A stretch of DNA of 64,000 nucleotides, taken from contig NZ_SSNX01000001.1 of NCBI RefSeq assembly GCF_004801415.1, positions 1,178,001-1,242,000 of the forward strand, given 5' to 3'. Position 1 is the first letter of the stretch. Every line of letters starts with the position of its first letter. Source of the stretch: Deinococcus sp. KSM4-11. GTDB taxonomy: Bacteria; Deinococcota; Deinococci; Deinococcales; Deinococcaceae. Below are positions 1 through 10,768 of the stretch, piece by piece. The position numbers and the translations under genes were made by a program. The notes under the pieces were generated by a model, which was not told the origin of the DNA, made no database searches, and saw only the letters and a list, made by a program, of their open reading frames with translations.

Positions 1-230
1 GCGAGCGCGCCGACCGCTTCCGCATGCGGCCGAACGCCTGGGCGATCCTGACGGAACAGGGCAACCGCAAACTGGAGACCCTCGTGCAACTCGCGGACGA
101 GGGTCTGGCCGCCCTGCCGCCGGGCGGCGATTCCGGGCCACTGCGCGAGATGGCGGCCTTCTACCGACTGTGGCTGGAGCTGTTTCCGAGCGTGCTGGCC
201 GAATGGCACCGCGTCAAGGAGAGGACATGA
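1..230 (+). CDS. C-terminal part of a GbsR/MarR-like transcriptional regulator (5' truncated)
   Basis: The reading frame enters the window open (codons from base 3) and stops at 228-230, leaving about 75 residues. The visible part is helical, with the spacing expected after a winged-helix domain in GbsR/MarR-type regulators (Arg/Phe-rich strand, then Trp, then amphipathic helices). The DNA-binding domain lies outside the window. Its stop overlaps the ATG of the ABC ATPase in an ATGA junction. It is therefore probably the first gene of an operon in which the regulator controls the exporter. The family call is by resemblance only. Confidence 0.5.
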   Translation, partial: ERADRFRMRPNAWAILTEQGNRKLETLVQLADEGLAALPPGGDSGPLREMAAFYRLWLELFPSVLAEWHRVKERT

Positions 231-1123
231 ACGCCATCGAGATCACGGGCCTAGGCAAGGAGTACGCGCCGGGCGTGGGACTGCACCCCATGACCCTGAC
301 CGTGCCCACCGGGGAGATCTTCGGGTTTCTGGGGCCGAACGGGGCGGGCAAGACAACGACCATCCGCACGTTGTTGGGCTTCCTGCGCCCTTCAGCTGGC
401 GCGGCCACCATCCTCGGGCATGACGTCTGGACGCAGCGGGAGGCGGTGCACGCCCGCGTGGGCTACCTGCCGGGCGAGGTTCACCTGCGCCGCGAGTGGA
501 CGGCCGGTGAGCTGCTCCGGCGCACGGCATTTCTGCGCGGCAGTGTCGACACGGCATACGGAGTGGACGTGGCCCGGCGCCTAGAGCTCGACCTGACCCG
601 CCGGGTCGGCACCCTCAGCAAGGGCAACCGGCAGAAGGTGGGCCTGACCGTGGCCCTGATGACCCGCGCGGACATGCTGATCCTCGACGAGCCCACCGAC
701 GGCCTCGATCCGCTGGCGCAGGAGACGGTGCTGGAACTGCTGCGCGAGGCGCGGGAGGAGGGCCGCACGGTGTTCCTGTCGAGCCATGTTCTGACCGAAG
801 TGGAGCGCGTGGCCGACCGGGTAGGCATCATCCGCGCCGGTGACCTGATCCGGGTGGATGACCTTTCGACCCTGAAGGCCAGCCTGCCGCAGCGCCTTAG
901 CGTGCGCTTCGCCGGGCCCCCTCGGCCCGATCTGACTACGCTGCCCGGTCTGTCGGACGTGACCGTGACCGGCACCGAGCTTCGCGGCCTGTGGCGCGGC
1001 ACGCCCGACGACCTGATCCGAGCGCTGTCCACCGAGTCGCTGGCCGCCTTCAGCCTCACGCCGTCCACCCTGGAGGACGCCTTCCTGGACGAATACCGCA
1101 GCGGGGGAAGCCATGTGGCCTGA
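227..1123 (+). CDS. ABC transporter ATP-binding protein (exporter type)
   Basis: This 298-residue protein would supply ATP hydrolysis for the membrane partner encoded immediately downstream. The nucleotide-binding domain is complete. Walker A GPNGAGKTTT is near residues 36-45, the signature is the LSKGNRQKVGL form, Walker B is LILDEPTDGLDP, and the switch His lies in the SSHVL stretch. A C-terminal extension of about 80 residues is typical of drug or antibiotic exporter ATPases. The ATG at 227 is chosen because it overlaps the upstream stop (ATGA). The 3' end overlaps the permease start. The exported substrate cannot be told from sequence. Confidence 0.9.
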   Translation: MNAIEITGLGKEYAPGVGLHPMTLTVPTGEIFGFLGPNGAGKTTTIRTLLGFLRPSAGAATILGHDVWTQREAVHARVGYLPGEVHLRREWTAGELLRRTAFLRGSVDTAYGVDVARRLELDLTRRVGTLSKGNRQKVGLTVALMTRADMLILDEPTDGLDPLAQETVLELLREAREEGRTVFLSSHVLTEVERVADRVGIIRAGDLIRVDDLSTLKASLPQRLSVRFAGPPRPDLTTLPGLSDVTVTGTELRGLWRGTPDDLIRALSTESLAAFSLTPSTLEDAFLDEYRSGGSHVA

Positions 1124-1901
1124 GGTGCTGCGGCAGGGACTGGCCGACCACCGCCGCTCGTGGCTGGGCTGGGCAGGGGGCCTGCTCGCCTACGCACTGC
1201 TGGTGCTCGCCTTCTACCCCACCGTGAAGAACGACCCGAGCGTGAACGAGATCGTCCAGAACCTCCCGGACGCGTTGAAAGCACTGTTCGGCACGGACTT
1301 CACCAGCCCGGCAGGGTATGTAGGCGGCCGGCTGTTCAGCCTGATGCCGGTGCTGCTGTCGGTGTACGCGGGCCTGACCGGCGCGGCCATGATCGCCGGG
1401 GACGAGGCGCGCGGCCTGCTGGAAGGGCCGCTGGCGCAGCCGGTATCCCGCGGCGCCCTGCTGCTGGGGCGCACGTTGACGCTGTTGATCCTGCTGCTCG
1501 CCCTGGGCAGCGTGCTGTTCGTGGGCACGTGGGGGTTCGGGCAGGCATTCCAGGCTCCCCTGCCAGCCGGGCGGGTGCTGGACACGGCCGCACTCCACAC
1601 GCTGGGCGCGTGGGTCTTCGGGGCGCTGGCCCTCGCCTTGGGCGCCGCCACGGGCCGGGCGGGGCTCGCGGCGGCAGCCGGGGCAGGCCTCGGCGTCGGC
1701 CTGCTGGTGCTGCACACCCTGAGCGCCCAGGTGGCCGCCCTGCGCGATCTGGCCTGGCTGAACCCGTGGACGGTGCCGCTGCGCGATTCCCCGCTCCTGC
1801 ACGCAGTGAGCGTGACGCCGCTGCTCGTGCCCCTGCTGGTCGGTCTTGCGCTGGCCTGGGGCTCGCTTCCATTCCTGAACCGGCGCGATGTCGGTCGCTG
1901 A
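1113..1901 (+). CDS. ABC-2 type exporter permease
   Basis: This 262-residue integral membrane protein has about six hydrophobic segments: one near residues 20-37, a pair around 75-145, and three in the C-terminal half rich in Ala, Leu and Gly. This is the usual arrangement of ABC-2 permeases. It begins inside the ATPase gene (11 bases of overlap), so translational coupling is likely and the two products should form one exporter. There is no separate substrate-binding protein, which fits export. The substrate is unknown. Confidence 0.85.
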   Translation: MWPEVLRQGLADHRRSWLGWAGGLLAYALLVLAFYPTVKNDPSVNEIVQNLPDALKALFGTDFTSPAGYVGGRLFSLMPVLLSVYAGLTGAAMIAGDEARGLLEGPLAQPVSRGALLLGRTLTLLILLLALGSVLFVGTWGFGQAFQAPLPAGRVLDTAALHTLGAWVFGALALALGAATGRAGLAAAAGAGLGVGLLVLHTLSAQVAALRDLAWLNPWTVPLRDSPLLHAVSVTPLLVPLLVGLALAWGSLPFLNRRDVGR

Positions 1902-1966
1902 GCTTCACCCCCTTTAGGAACACTGCCGTCAGGGAACCGCAAGAGCCAGAGATGAAGAGTGGATGA

Positions 1967-2866
1967 ATGCCGCCCCGCGTCTCCGGTCGCCTCGCCCTGC
2001 TGGCTGCCCTGCTGGGCGTGGTCACGCCCGCGCAGGCCGACACCGTGGGCGTGACCGGCGTGACGGCCGCCGCACTGGCTGGACGGCCGTGGCCGCCCGC
2101 AGCGAACGCCCAGGTCACGGACGCCCTGACCTTCGCGCAGGTCGTGCAACAGGATTTCCAGGCATGTGGTCAGGACGCCCAGCCGGACCCCCGCCTGAAT
2201 GTCCTGGCGGGACGACTGCTGCGCGGCAACAGACTCGACCGCGCGGCCTTCCAGGCGGAAGGCATGCCGGTCAAGTCGGCCGGAATGATCGTGGTGCCGA
2301 AACTGACGAGCTGGGAGAGGGTGCGGGACTCGCTGGCGAACCAGTGCGGGAACCGCGTGGGCTACCCGCGCTACGGCGTGGCGGTGGACGGCACCCGCGC
2401 CGCCCTGGTGTACGCCCGGCCCGCCGAACTCGACCTGTCGGCCCGGCAGGCGTGGAACGAGGCTGTGCTGCGTGGCCTGAACGAAGCCCGCCGCGAGGGG
2501 CAGCGCTGTGGCGACACCCTCTACCCCGGCACCGGTCCGCTGACCTGGGACGCGACCCTGACGCGCGCGGCCACGCAGCAGGTCACAGATCTCCCCAAGG
2601 TGAACTACCGGGGGCACATCAACCCCGTGACCGGCAGCACGCCGCCCATGCGCGCCCGAGCGGCCGGCTGGATCGACCCGGAGGTCGCCGAAACCCTCGC
2701 GTACGACGCCCTGACCCCCGAGGAGGCCGTGCAGACGCTGCTGGCCAGCCCCGCGCACTGCACGATCATCATGGAGCCGCGCTGGACGCACGTGGGAATG
2801 GACGTGAACAACGGCACCGGCACGTCGATCTTCACCACGTACTGGGCGCAGGTGTACGGGCGGTAA
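1967..2866 (+). CDS. Secreted CAP-domain (SCP-like) protein
   Basis: The 299-residue protein starts with a signal peptide (hydrophobic core LALLAALLGVV, AQA cleavage near residue 23). The middle, about residues 25-170, matches no family I recognise. The last 130 residues are a CAP/SCP-like domain: a GxGPLTWD start, the CAP His in a GHINP stretch, the EEAVQTLLASPAH helix, a Cys pair, and a VGMDV/YWAQVYG ending. CAP proteins are extracytoplasmic and their molecular role in bacteria is mostly unknown. ATG 1967 lies 65 bases after the permease; an overlapping out-of-frame ATG at 1963 gives only a shadow. Confidence 0.8.
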   Translation: MPPRVSGRLALLAALLGVVTPAQADTVGVTGVTAAALAGRPWPPAANAQVTDALTFAQVVQQDFQACGQDAQPDPRLNVLAGRLLRGNRLDRAAFQAEGMPVKSAGMIVVPKLTSWERVRDSLANQCGNRVGYPRYGVAVDGTRAALVYARPAELDLSARQAWNEAVLRGLNEARREGQRCGDTLYPGTGPLTWDATLTRAATQQVTDLPKVNYRGHINPVTGSTPPMRARAAGWIDPEVAETLAYDALTPEEAVQTLLASPAHCTIIMEPRWTHVGMDVNNGTGTSIFTTYWAQVYGR

Positions 2867-2889
2867 AGGGCGCCCCGGCCGCCCAGCGG

Positions 2890-2895
2890 TAGGCT
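2890..2895 (+). promoter_or_regulatory. TANNNT -10 box for the CoA-disulfide-reductase-like gene
   Basis: TAGGCT stands six bases before ATG 2902 and no Shine-Dalgarno sequence is present. This is the layout expected for a leaderless transcript starting at or next to the ATG. No good -35 is visible. Confidence 0.5.
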
Positions 2896-2901
2896 CGGGC
2901 C

Positions 2902-4254
2902 ATGCGAATCGTGATCGTGGGCGGCGTGGCCGCAGGAATGAGTGCCGCCAGCCGCGCGCAGCGGTTCAACCAGCGAGCGGACATCGTGGTATTAGACCGG
3001 GGCGACTGGGTCAGTTACGGCGCCTGCGGCCTGCCATACGTGCTGGGCGGCGACGTGGACGGGTTCGAGTCGCTGGTCGCCCGCACGCCGGAGCAGATGC
3101 GGGCGCGCGGCATCGGCGTCCGGCTGCGCAGCGAGGTCACGGGCATCGACGCGAAGGCCGCAACCCTGACCGTGCTCGACCGGGACGCGGGCCACACCGT
3201 CACCGAACCCTACGACCGCCTGCTGCTCGCCACGGGCGTCTCGGCGGTCGTGCCGGATTGGGCGAAGACCGAATTGAGCGGCGTCCACGTCCTGAAGGAC
3301 ATCCCGGACGGTCAGGCCATCGAGGCCAGCCTGAAGGGGGCTAGGCGGGCGTGCATCATCGGCGCCGGATATATCGGGCTGGAACTGGCCGAGAACCTGC
3401 GCGCCCGTGGGCTGAGCGTGGTGCTGCTGGAGAAGGGGCCGGAAGTCGCGGGCCGCATCCTGGACGTGGGCTACCAGCGGCGCATCCGGCAGGAGATCGA
3501 GGAACACGAGGTGGATGTCCGCTGCGCCACGACCGTGACCGGCCTGACCGGCAAGGGGGGCCGCGTGACCGGTGTACAGACCGACAGCGGGCTGGTGCGG
3601 GCGGATGTGGTGATCGTCGCCGTGGGCGTGAAGCCCAGCACAGCGCTCGCGAAGGCGGCCGGGGCCCGGATCGGCAAGACCGGCGCGGTGGCCGTGAATG
3701 CCCGGCAGGAGACCAGCGTGGACGGCATCTACGCCGCCGGCGACAACACCGAGGCGACGCACCGGGTCACCCGGCGCCGGGTGCACATTCCGCTGGGCCT
3801 GACCGCCAACCGCATGGGCCGCGTGGCCGGCGTGAACATGGCGGGTGGCGACGCGACCTTTCCCGGCATCCTGGGCACCGGCATCTTCAAGACCTTCTCG
3901 CTGGGCGTGGCCCGCACCGGCCTCACCCAGGCCGACGCCGACACCCTGGGCCTGAAGGCACACTCGGTGGACGTGAGCAGCACCGATCACGCCGGGTACT
4001 ATGCCGACGCCCGACCCGTGCACGTGCGCCTGACCGCCGAGCGGGGAACCGGCCGCCTGCTGGGCACGCAGATCGTCGCGCACAACCACCTGTCGGCCAA
4101 GCGGGTGGACGTGGTCGCGGCCCTCCTGCAACAGCGGGCCACGGTGCAGGATCTGTTCGACTGCGACCTCGCGTACGCCCCGCCCTTCTCCAGCGTGTGG
4201 GATGTGCTGCTGGTCGCCGCCGACCGCCTGCACCGCGAGATTCGCGGGCACTGA
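2902..4254 (+). CDS. CoA-disulfide reductase / NADH oxidase-like FAD oxidoreductase
   Basis: This 450-residue flavoprotein belongs to the pyridine nucleotide-disulfide oxidoreductase family. The FAD-binding [10 protein letters not shown] motif is at residues 7-16. A single redox Cys (about residue 42) sits in the SYGACGLPY motif that marks the CoA-disulfide reductase, NADH oxidase and NADH peroxidase branch. The NAD(P)H-binding GAGYIGLE is near residue 152 and a second FAD motif GIYAAGDN follows. A C-terminal dimerisation domain completes the protein. Likely role: NAD(P)H-dependent reduction of CoA disulfide or of oxygen/peroxide. The exact substrate cannot be decided from these motifs. Confidence 0.85.
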   Translation: MRIVIVGGVAAGMSAASRAQRFNQRADIVVLDRGDWVSYGACGLPYVLGGDVDGFESLVARTPEQMRARGIGVRLRSEVTGIDAKAATLTVLDRDAGHTVTEPYDRLLLATGVSAVVPDWAKTELSGVHVLKDIPDGQAIEASLKGARRACIIGAGYIGLELAENLRARGLSVVLLEKGPEVAGRILDVGYQRRIRQEIEEHEVDVRCATTVTGLTGKGGRVTGVQTDSGLVRADVVIVAVGVKPSTALAKAAGARIGKTGAVAVNARQETSVDGIYAAGDNTEATHRVTRRRVHIPLGLTANRMGRVAGVNMAGGDATFPGILGTGIFKTFSLGVARTGLTQADADTLGLKAHSVDVSSTDHAGYYADARPVHVRLTAERGTGRLLGTQIVAHNHLSAKRVDVVAALLQQRATVQDLFDCDLAYAPPFSSVWDVLLVAADRLHREIRGH

Positions 4255-4317
4255 AGCAGCCATGCCCGCCAAAGCATCTGTCTACGTGCCAGCCGACACG
4301 TACAGTCGCTCCTGCGG

Positions 4318-4323
4318 TAGCCT
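4318..4323 (+). promoter_or_regulatory. TANNNT -10 box for pheA
   Basis: TAGCCT lies seven bases before ATG 4331, with no Shine-Dalgarno sequence between. It supports 4331, rather than the in-frame ATG at 4262, as the start of pheA. Confidence 0.5.
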
Positions 4324-4330
4324 CGCACCC

Positions 4331-5160
<830 letters not shown>

Positions 5161-5173
<13 letters not shown>

Positions 5174-5198
5174 GAGCCGGAGCCCGCACCCAACCGTT
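5161..5198. terminator. Terminator hairpin between convergent pheA and the Kelch-like lipoprotein gene
   Basis: A perfect 11-base inverted repeat (5161-5171 with 5188-5198) flanks a 16-base spacer. The left arm includes the pheA stop codon. The lipoprotein gene ends at 5215 on the other strand, so the hairpin can serve both genes. There is no clear U-tract. Confidence 0.65.
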
Positions 5199-5214
5199 CA
5201 GACGGCCCGCCGCT

Positions 5215-6144
5215 CTACTTGACCGAAACGGCCACTTTGAACACGGCTGGAATGTTCGAGGAGTTCTTTCCAGCGATGTAAAGGTTCTGTCCATCCGAGA
5301 ATAGGTTGGCGTAGGCCGGAAGTCCGCTGATCTTGGCGGGCGCCGTAGCCCAGACGTCCTTCAAAAGGTCGTAGATGTAGATGGAATCGCCTTGCAGGAT
5401 ATACAGATCGTCGCCCAGCACGGCTGTGTAGGCACTGTTATATTCGGAAGCAACCGTGAAAGGCGTGTCGGAGAGCGGAGTCCAGGTGCTGGTGGTGGCG
5501 GAGAAGTAGGCCATCTTCTTCGTCGCGCCCTCGCCGCCCAGAGCGTAGATTCGATCCTTGTAAACGGCCATCTGGCTTCTGTTGGTTGCGTACAGATAAT
5601 TGGGAGCCGTGAACCATGAATCCTGAGCAATACTGTAGTATTTGAAAAGATTGCTGGGCGTTCGACCACCCAGGTAGTAAAGGTTGCCATTATAGTAGGT
5701 CACGCCAGCCTCGCCCGCATTGTCCTGGGCCGTACTCGGATAGTTGATGTTCGTCCAGACATTCGACGAGGCCGTGTATTTGGTGGCACCGTTGGCGATA
5801 TAGAAGATATTGACACCGTCGCTCACCAGCTTGCTGCTGTAGCCACAGCCACAGACGTTGGCCGAGACAGCCAGCGGTGACGAGAAAGTGTTGGACGTGA
5901 TGTTGTAACGGGTGAAGAACTGCGTATTCGCTGTGTTCGACCAGTTTCCGAAATAGATGCTGTTCCCGACGAGCACAGACAGCATCGGGTATGGGCCGGC
6001 ATCATAGGTGCTCAGCGGCAGGCTGAGCTGAGTCGCCGTAAGCACAATGTCGTTGACTGTCTTCGTGGGTTTGGGCGTGGGATTCGGGGACGAGGTACCA
6101 CATGACACTAGGCCCAACAACGCATACACAAGCAGTTTCTTCAT
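5215..6144 (-). CDS. Kelch-like repeat lipoprotein, AT-richer than its surroundings
   Basis: This 309-residue protein starts with a lipoprotein signal: MKK, a hydrophobic core, then LVSC with the modified Cys at residue 15. A Pro/Thr/Lys linker follows. The rest is made of repeated beta-rich blocks with tyrosine- and glycine-rich motifs ([37 protein letters not shown]), as in Kelch-type beta-propellers. It is probably surface-anchored; ligand unknown. Start 6144 is preceded by a strong GGGAGGG ribosome site, so the longer frame to 6201 is rejected. Its many AT-rich codons contrast with the neighbours and suggest recent acquisition. Confidence 0.75.
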   Translation of the reverse strand: MKKLLVYALLGLVSCGTSSPNPTPKPTKTVNDIVLTATQLSLPLSTYDAGPYPMLSVLVGNSIYFGNWSNTANTQFFTRYNITSNTFSSPLAVSANVCGCGYSSKLVSDGVNIFYIANGATKYTASSNVWTNINYPSTAQDNAGEAGVTYYNGNLYYLGGRTPSNLFKYYSIAQDSWFTAPNYLYATNRSQMAVYKDRIYALGGEGATKKMAYFSATTSTWTPLSDTPFTVASEYNSAYTAVLGDDLYILQGDSIYIYDLLKDVWATAPAKISGLPAYANLFSDGQNLYIAGKNSSNIPAVFKVAVSVK

Positions 6145-6440
6145 CTCAATTCCCTCCCCAGGTGGTCGAAAAAGAATGGCTCCGTGGACGGCCGTGGACA
6201 CGCTCCAGCCTCAGGAACTCACGCTAAGCGCCCTGTATCAATATCAATCCATGTATTTATTGTGCCGACAAGCATCCGGACATCTCAACCTCCTGTACAT
6301 AGGCTGCGAGGGGACGAACCGGGGGGAAGTCGATCGTAGCATGTCCATTCTGGCCGCTGATGGGCTTCATTTTTACAGCCTAAGACAAGAGAGCAGCGAC
6401 TCCCGAGGCCCACCGCACGCACTGGCCAAGTCCGATCAAC
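6145..6440. other. Intergenic region upstream of the lipoprotein gene, no gene seen
   Basis: This is an AT-richer stretch with no credible coding frame. It must hold the promoter of the minus-strand lipoprotein gene. TTGATA-like and TATTGAT-like hexamers occur around 6230-6260, but I cannot assign a -35/-10 pair with confidence. Confidence 0.4.
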
Positions 6441-6481
6441 GAGGATGCGGGCCCCCTACCGAATCAGTGGCCCGCATCCTC
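6441..6481 (-). terminator. Terminator hairpin after the class III aminotransferase gene
   Basis: A perfect 13-base inverted repeat (6441-6453 with 6469-6481) with a 15-base loop ends nine bases from the aminotransferase stop codon. It has no U-tract on the minus strand, so it may act with Rho or as an mRNA 3' stabiliser. Confidence 0.65.
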
Positions 6482-6489
6482 TCTGCAAA

Positions 6490-7863
6490 TCATCTCAGCT
6501 CGCGCAGCGCTTCCCGCATGATCTCCAGTCCCGTCGCTGCCTCTTCCTGGGTCAGGATCAGGGGTGGACTGATGCGGATGACGGCCTCACCGCAGTCGAG
6601 ATTCAGCAGGCCGCGCCGGAACATGGCCATGCTCGCCGCGTCGCGCAACTTGCCGTCGGGTCGGCCGTCCGGGGTCACGAACTCCAGACCGATGAACAGG
6701 CCCCCGCCGCGCACGTCGCCCAGGAACGGGAATTCCACCTGCATGCCCTTCAACTCGGCCATGATGAAGGCGCCCACCTCCGCGGCGTTCTGCATCAGGC
6801 TCGGGCCGCAGCCGGGGTGGGGCACCACGCCTTCCAGCAGATCCAGCGTCGCGTGCGCTGCCGCCGCCGCCACCGGGTTCCCGCCGTAGGTGCTGCCGTG
6901 TGAGCCGACCGGCCACGTCATCACGCTCTCCTTTGCCAGCATCGCGCTGATCGGCATGCCCGAGGCGATGCCCTTCGCCACCGTGACAATGTCGGGCTGC
7001 ACGTTGCCGTACTGTTCGAACTGCTGGAAGGAGTACATCGTCCCCGTGCGGCCCATGCCCGCCTGCACCTCGTCGAAGATCAGCATGATGCCGTACTTGC
7101 CGCACAGGGCGCGCAATTTTGGCAGGAAATCGGCGGGCGGCACGATATACCCGCCCTCGCCCTGCATCGGCTCGATGATGATCGCCGCCACCTCGTCCGC
7201 CGGGATGATCGTCTGGAACAGCCCCTCGATGTGGTCGATGACCGCCTGACCGCAGGTGTCTGGAGTTGACCCCAGTGGAGGCCGAAACGGGTTTGGGTAC
7301 GGCACGTGCGACACATTCGGCAGCAGCGGCCCGAACCCGCGTTTGTACTTCGTCTTGCTGCCGGTCAACGTGATCGCTCCGTATGTGCGCCCGTGGAACG
7401 ACCCGATGGTGCTGATGATGTGCGACCGCCCCGTGTGGTTGCGGGCAAGTTTCACCGCCGCCTCCACCGCCTCCGCGCCGCTGTTCCCGAAGAACACGCG
7501 CCACTTCTCACCCGGCTTCTCCACGTGCTTCACCATGCGTTCGGCAAGGCTGGTCGTGATCTCCTGCGGGTAATCGGTGAGACAGACGTGCGTGAACTTC
7601 GTGATCTGCTCCTGCACGGCCTTCACCACGTGCGGATGCGCGTGCCCGGTCGTGGAGACCGCGATGCCCGCAAAGAAATCCAGCATGGTGTTTCCGTCCA
7701 CGTCGGTGAGCCACACGCCTTCACCGTGATCCGGCACGAACGGATAGGGCCGCATGTATGAGGTCGACAGGTGCTGGGCATCGCGCTCCATGATCGCGGC
7801 GGTCTTAGGGCCAGGAAGGGAGGTCTTGAGTTCGGGCTGGCGGAGTTTGGGGAGGGTGGTCAT
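6490..7863 (-). CDS. Class III PLP-dependent aminotransferase (acetylornithine aminotransferase family)
   Basis: The 457-residue enzyme has the class III signature. FFAGIAVSTTGH is near residue 65, FGNSGAEAVEAA near 125, and FDEVQAGMGRTG precedes the Schiff-base lysine in TVAKG. Relatives in this branch are annotated as GABA/ornithine/lysine aminotransferases, and some archaeal ones are amino acid racemases, so substrate is open. Its neighbours kamA and an Lrp regulator suggest lysine or beta-lysine metabolism. An AGAGGAG ribosome site precedes ATG 7863. The Imm32-like gene separates it from kamA. Confidence 0.85.
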   Translation of the reverse strand: MTTLPKLRQPELKTSLPGPKTAAIMERDAQHLSTSYMRPYPFVPDHGEGVWLTDVDGNTMLDFFAGIAVSTTGHAHPHVVKAVQEQITKFTHVCLTDYPQEITTSLAERMVKHVEKPGEKWRVFFGNSGAEAVEAAVKLARNHTGRSHIISTIGSFHGRTYGAITLTGSKTKYKRGFGPLLPNVSHVPYPNPFRPPLGSTPDTCGQAVIDHIEGLFQTIIPADEVAAIIIEPMQGEGGYIVPPADFLPKLRALCGKYGIMLIFDEVQAGMGRTGTMYSFQQFEQYGNVQPDIVTVAKGIASGMPISAMLAKESVMTWPVGSHGSTYGGNPVAAAAAHATLDLLEGVVPHPGCGPSLMQNAAEVGAFIMAELKGMQVEFPFLGDVRGGGLFIGLEFVTPDGRPDGKLRDAASMAMFRRGLLNLDCGEAVIRISPPLILTQEEAATGLEIMREALRELR

Positions 7864-7930
7864 GGAAACTCCTCTCTAAGGCATGAAATTGAATGATGAG
7901 CACGGACATCGATAAGTGGCGCTGCAGACT

Positions 7931-8164
7931 CTAAATCTGCGCTATGTCGCTATGGACAAGAATCAAGGGGAGCGAGCCGAGATTTAAACCGCTAAAATCT
8001 TCGAGATGTTGGTGGACACCGTGCGGTCTTTGGGAAAGATCAATGAGCATCCGAGAAAGCGTTCGCAATCCTGCCGCATTGCCTTGCAAGATGAAAACTT
8101 CATTATCTTCTCTAAAATCAATAGTCGCTCCGTCTTCCCACAACTGCTCAAATTCATTCGACAT
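7931..8164 (-). CDS. Imm32-like small protein (orphan immunity-type)
   Basis: The 77-residue acidic protein has the pattern LQGNAAGLRTLSRMLIDLSQ ... GVHQHLEDFSG. This resembles the Imm32 family, where a Gly-Asn-x-x-Gly-Leu helix is followed by a conserved His-x-His/Asp motif. Imm32 proteins are predicted immunity factors for polymorphic toxins, but no toxin gene lies nearby. Codons are AT-rich relative to the flanking genes. A TAATCT box six bases before the ATG suggests its own leaderless transcript. The family call rests on motif memory. Confidence 0.55.
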   Translation of the reverse strand: MSNEFEQLWEDGATIDFREDNEVFILQGNAAGLRTLSRMLIDLSQRPHGVHQHLEDFSGLNLGSLPLILVHSDIAQI

Positions 8165-8170
8165 GGTTGC

Positions 8171-8176
8171 AGATTA
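8171..8176 (-). promoter_or_regulatory. TANNNT -10 box for the Imm32-like gene
   Basis: On the minus strand TAATCT lies six bases before the ATG at 8164, without a Shine-Dalgarno sequence. It indicates transcription independent of kamA. Confidence 0.45.
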
Positions 8177-8232
8177 TCCGCCTGATAAACACTCACGCCA
8201 ATAGAAAATTAGCCCACGTTGGCAAGGCCTAC

Positions 8233-9660
<1,428 letters not shown>

Positions 9661-9818
9661 AGGGCCTCCGGTGCGCCTGAGAGGGTGAATTGCTTGCCCC
9701 CATTGTCCGGTCACGGCCCCTCCGTTTTGAATGAGCAGCATGCCCTTCACATGCCACTTCCAGCGCACAGGAACCTCGCAAACGCCACTGTCGACCTTAC
9801 GAATGCTAAGATGACCGG
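9661..9818. promoter_or_regulatory. Divergent promoter region of kamA and the Lrp-type regulator
   Basis: The 158-base gap holds the kamA ribosome site (GGAGG near 9665) and, on the plus strand, TAAGAT at 9807-9812, six bases before GTG 9819. The Lrp product is likely to bind here and control both directions. I found no clear operator palindrome. Confidence 0.45.
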
Positions 9819-10280
<462 letters not shown>

Positions 10281-10326
10281 CGTGCGGGCTGGCCCAGTTC
10301 ACAGCTCGTCTGGGCCAGCCCGCACG
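10281..10326. terminator. Strong bidirectional terminator hairpin
   Basis: A perfect 16-base inverted repeat (10281-10296 with 10311-10326) has a 14-base loop. It starts directly after the Lrp stop codon and ends 10 bases before the stop of the convergent small repeat gene. It has no U-tract on either side. Confidence 0.75.
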
Positions 10327-10336
10327 TCCCCTGGAT

Positions 10337-10624
10337 TCAGTCGGAGAGCATCAGACCGGTCACGGTGACCGAGCCCGCCCGGTCGGAGATCAGCAGCCCG
10401 GTACCGTCACTGACGAGGAAGCCCTGCCGGATGACCTTCGCCGTTCGGTCGCTCACCAGCAAGCCGTTCCGTCCGACCCTGGCGCGGTCACTGACGAGCA
10501 GGCCGTCACGGGTGACGGTCGTGGCCCGATCCGACATCATCAGGCCCGGAGTGGCACTGGCCGTACCGGCGCTGACGGCAACGAGGGTGAGGGCGACGAG
10601 GGCGGTCGTGGTCAGCTTCAGCAT
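10337..10624 (-). CDS. Small secreted protein with six GLLVSDR repeats
   Basis: I do not recognise a family. The 95-residue product has a Sec signal peptide with an ASA cleavage site at residue 24. The whole mature part is six copies of a G-L-[LM]-[VIM]-S-D-R motif at residues 27, 41, 54, 68, 76 and 90, mostly 13-14 residues apart (consensus GLLVSDRAxxVxRx). The last copy is the C-terminus. There are no cysteines. The regular strand-turn pattern would suit a beta-structure or a self-assembling fibre, but this is inference. A GGGAGGA ribosome site precedes ATG 10624. The gene is divergent from a winged-helix regulator. Confidence 0.75.
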   Translation of the reverse strand: MLKLTTTALVALTLVAVSAGTASATPGLMMSDRATTVTRDGLLVSDRARVGRNGLLVSDRTAKVIRQGFLVSDGTGLLISDRAGSVTVTGLMLSD

Positions 10625-10706
10625 GGTGGTTCCTCCCGGTGGTGCGGACGTGGCGCGGCGCGCGGTGGTTGTCGTCCTTCTGGACTGAACTCTAGGTTCG
10701 GGGTCA

Positions 10707-10731
10707 CTCAAAAACCAGGCACAGTTTTGAG
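10707..10731. promoter_or_regulatory. Dyad operator candidate between the repeat-protein gene and the winged-helix regulator
   Basis: CTCAAAA (10707-10713) and TTTTGAG (10725-10731) form an inverted repeat with centres 18 bases apart, in a locally AT-rich spot between two divergent genes. The spacing suits a dimeric winged-helix protein. A TAGAGT hexamer on the minus strand nearby could be the -10 of the repeat gene. Confidence 0.4.
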
Positions 10732-10768
10732 CGAGTCCGAAACGCCCGCCTGTTACCCTGGGGGCACC

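Noticed and set aside
7984..8196. An alternative 70-codon frame overlapping the Imm32-like gene
   Set aside because: It overlaps almost completely with the frame that has the family pattern and a -10 box, and has neither itself.
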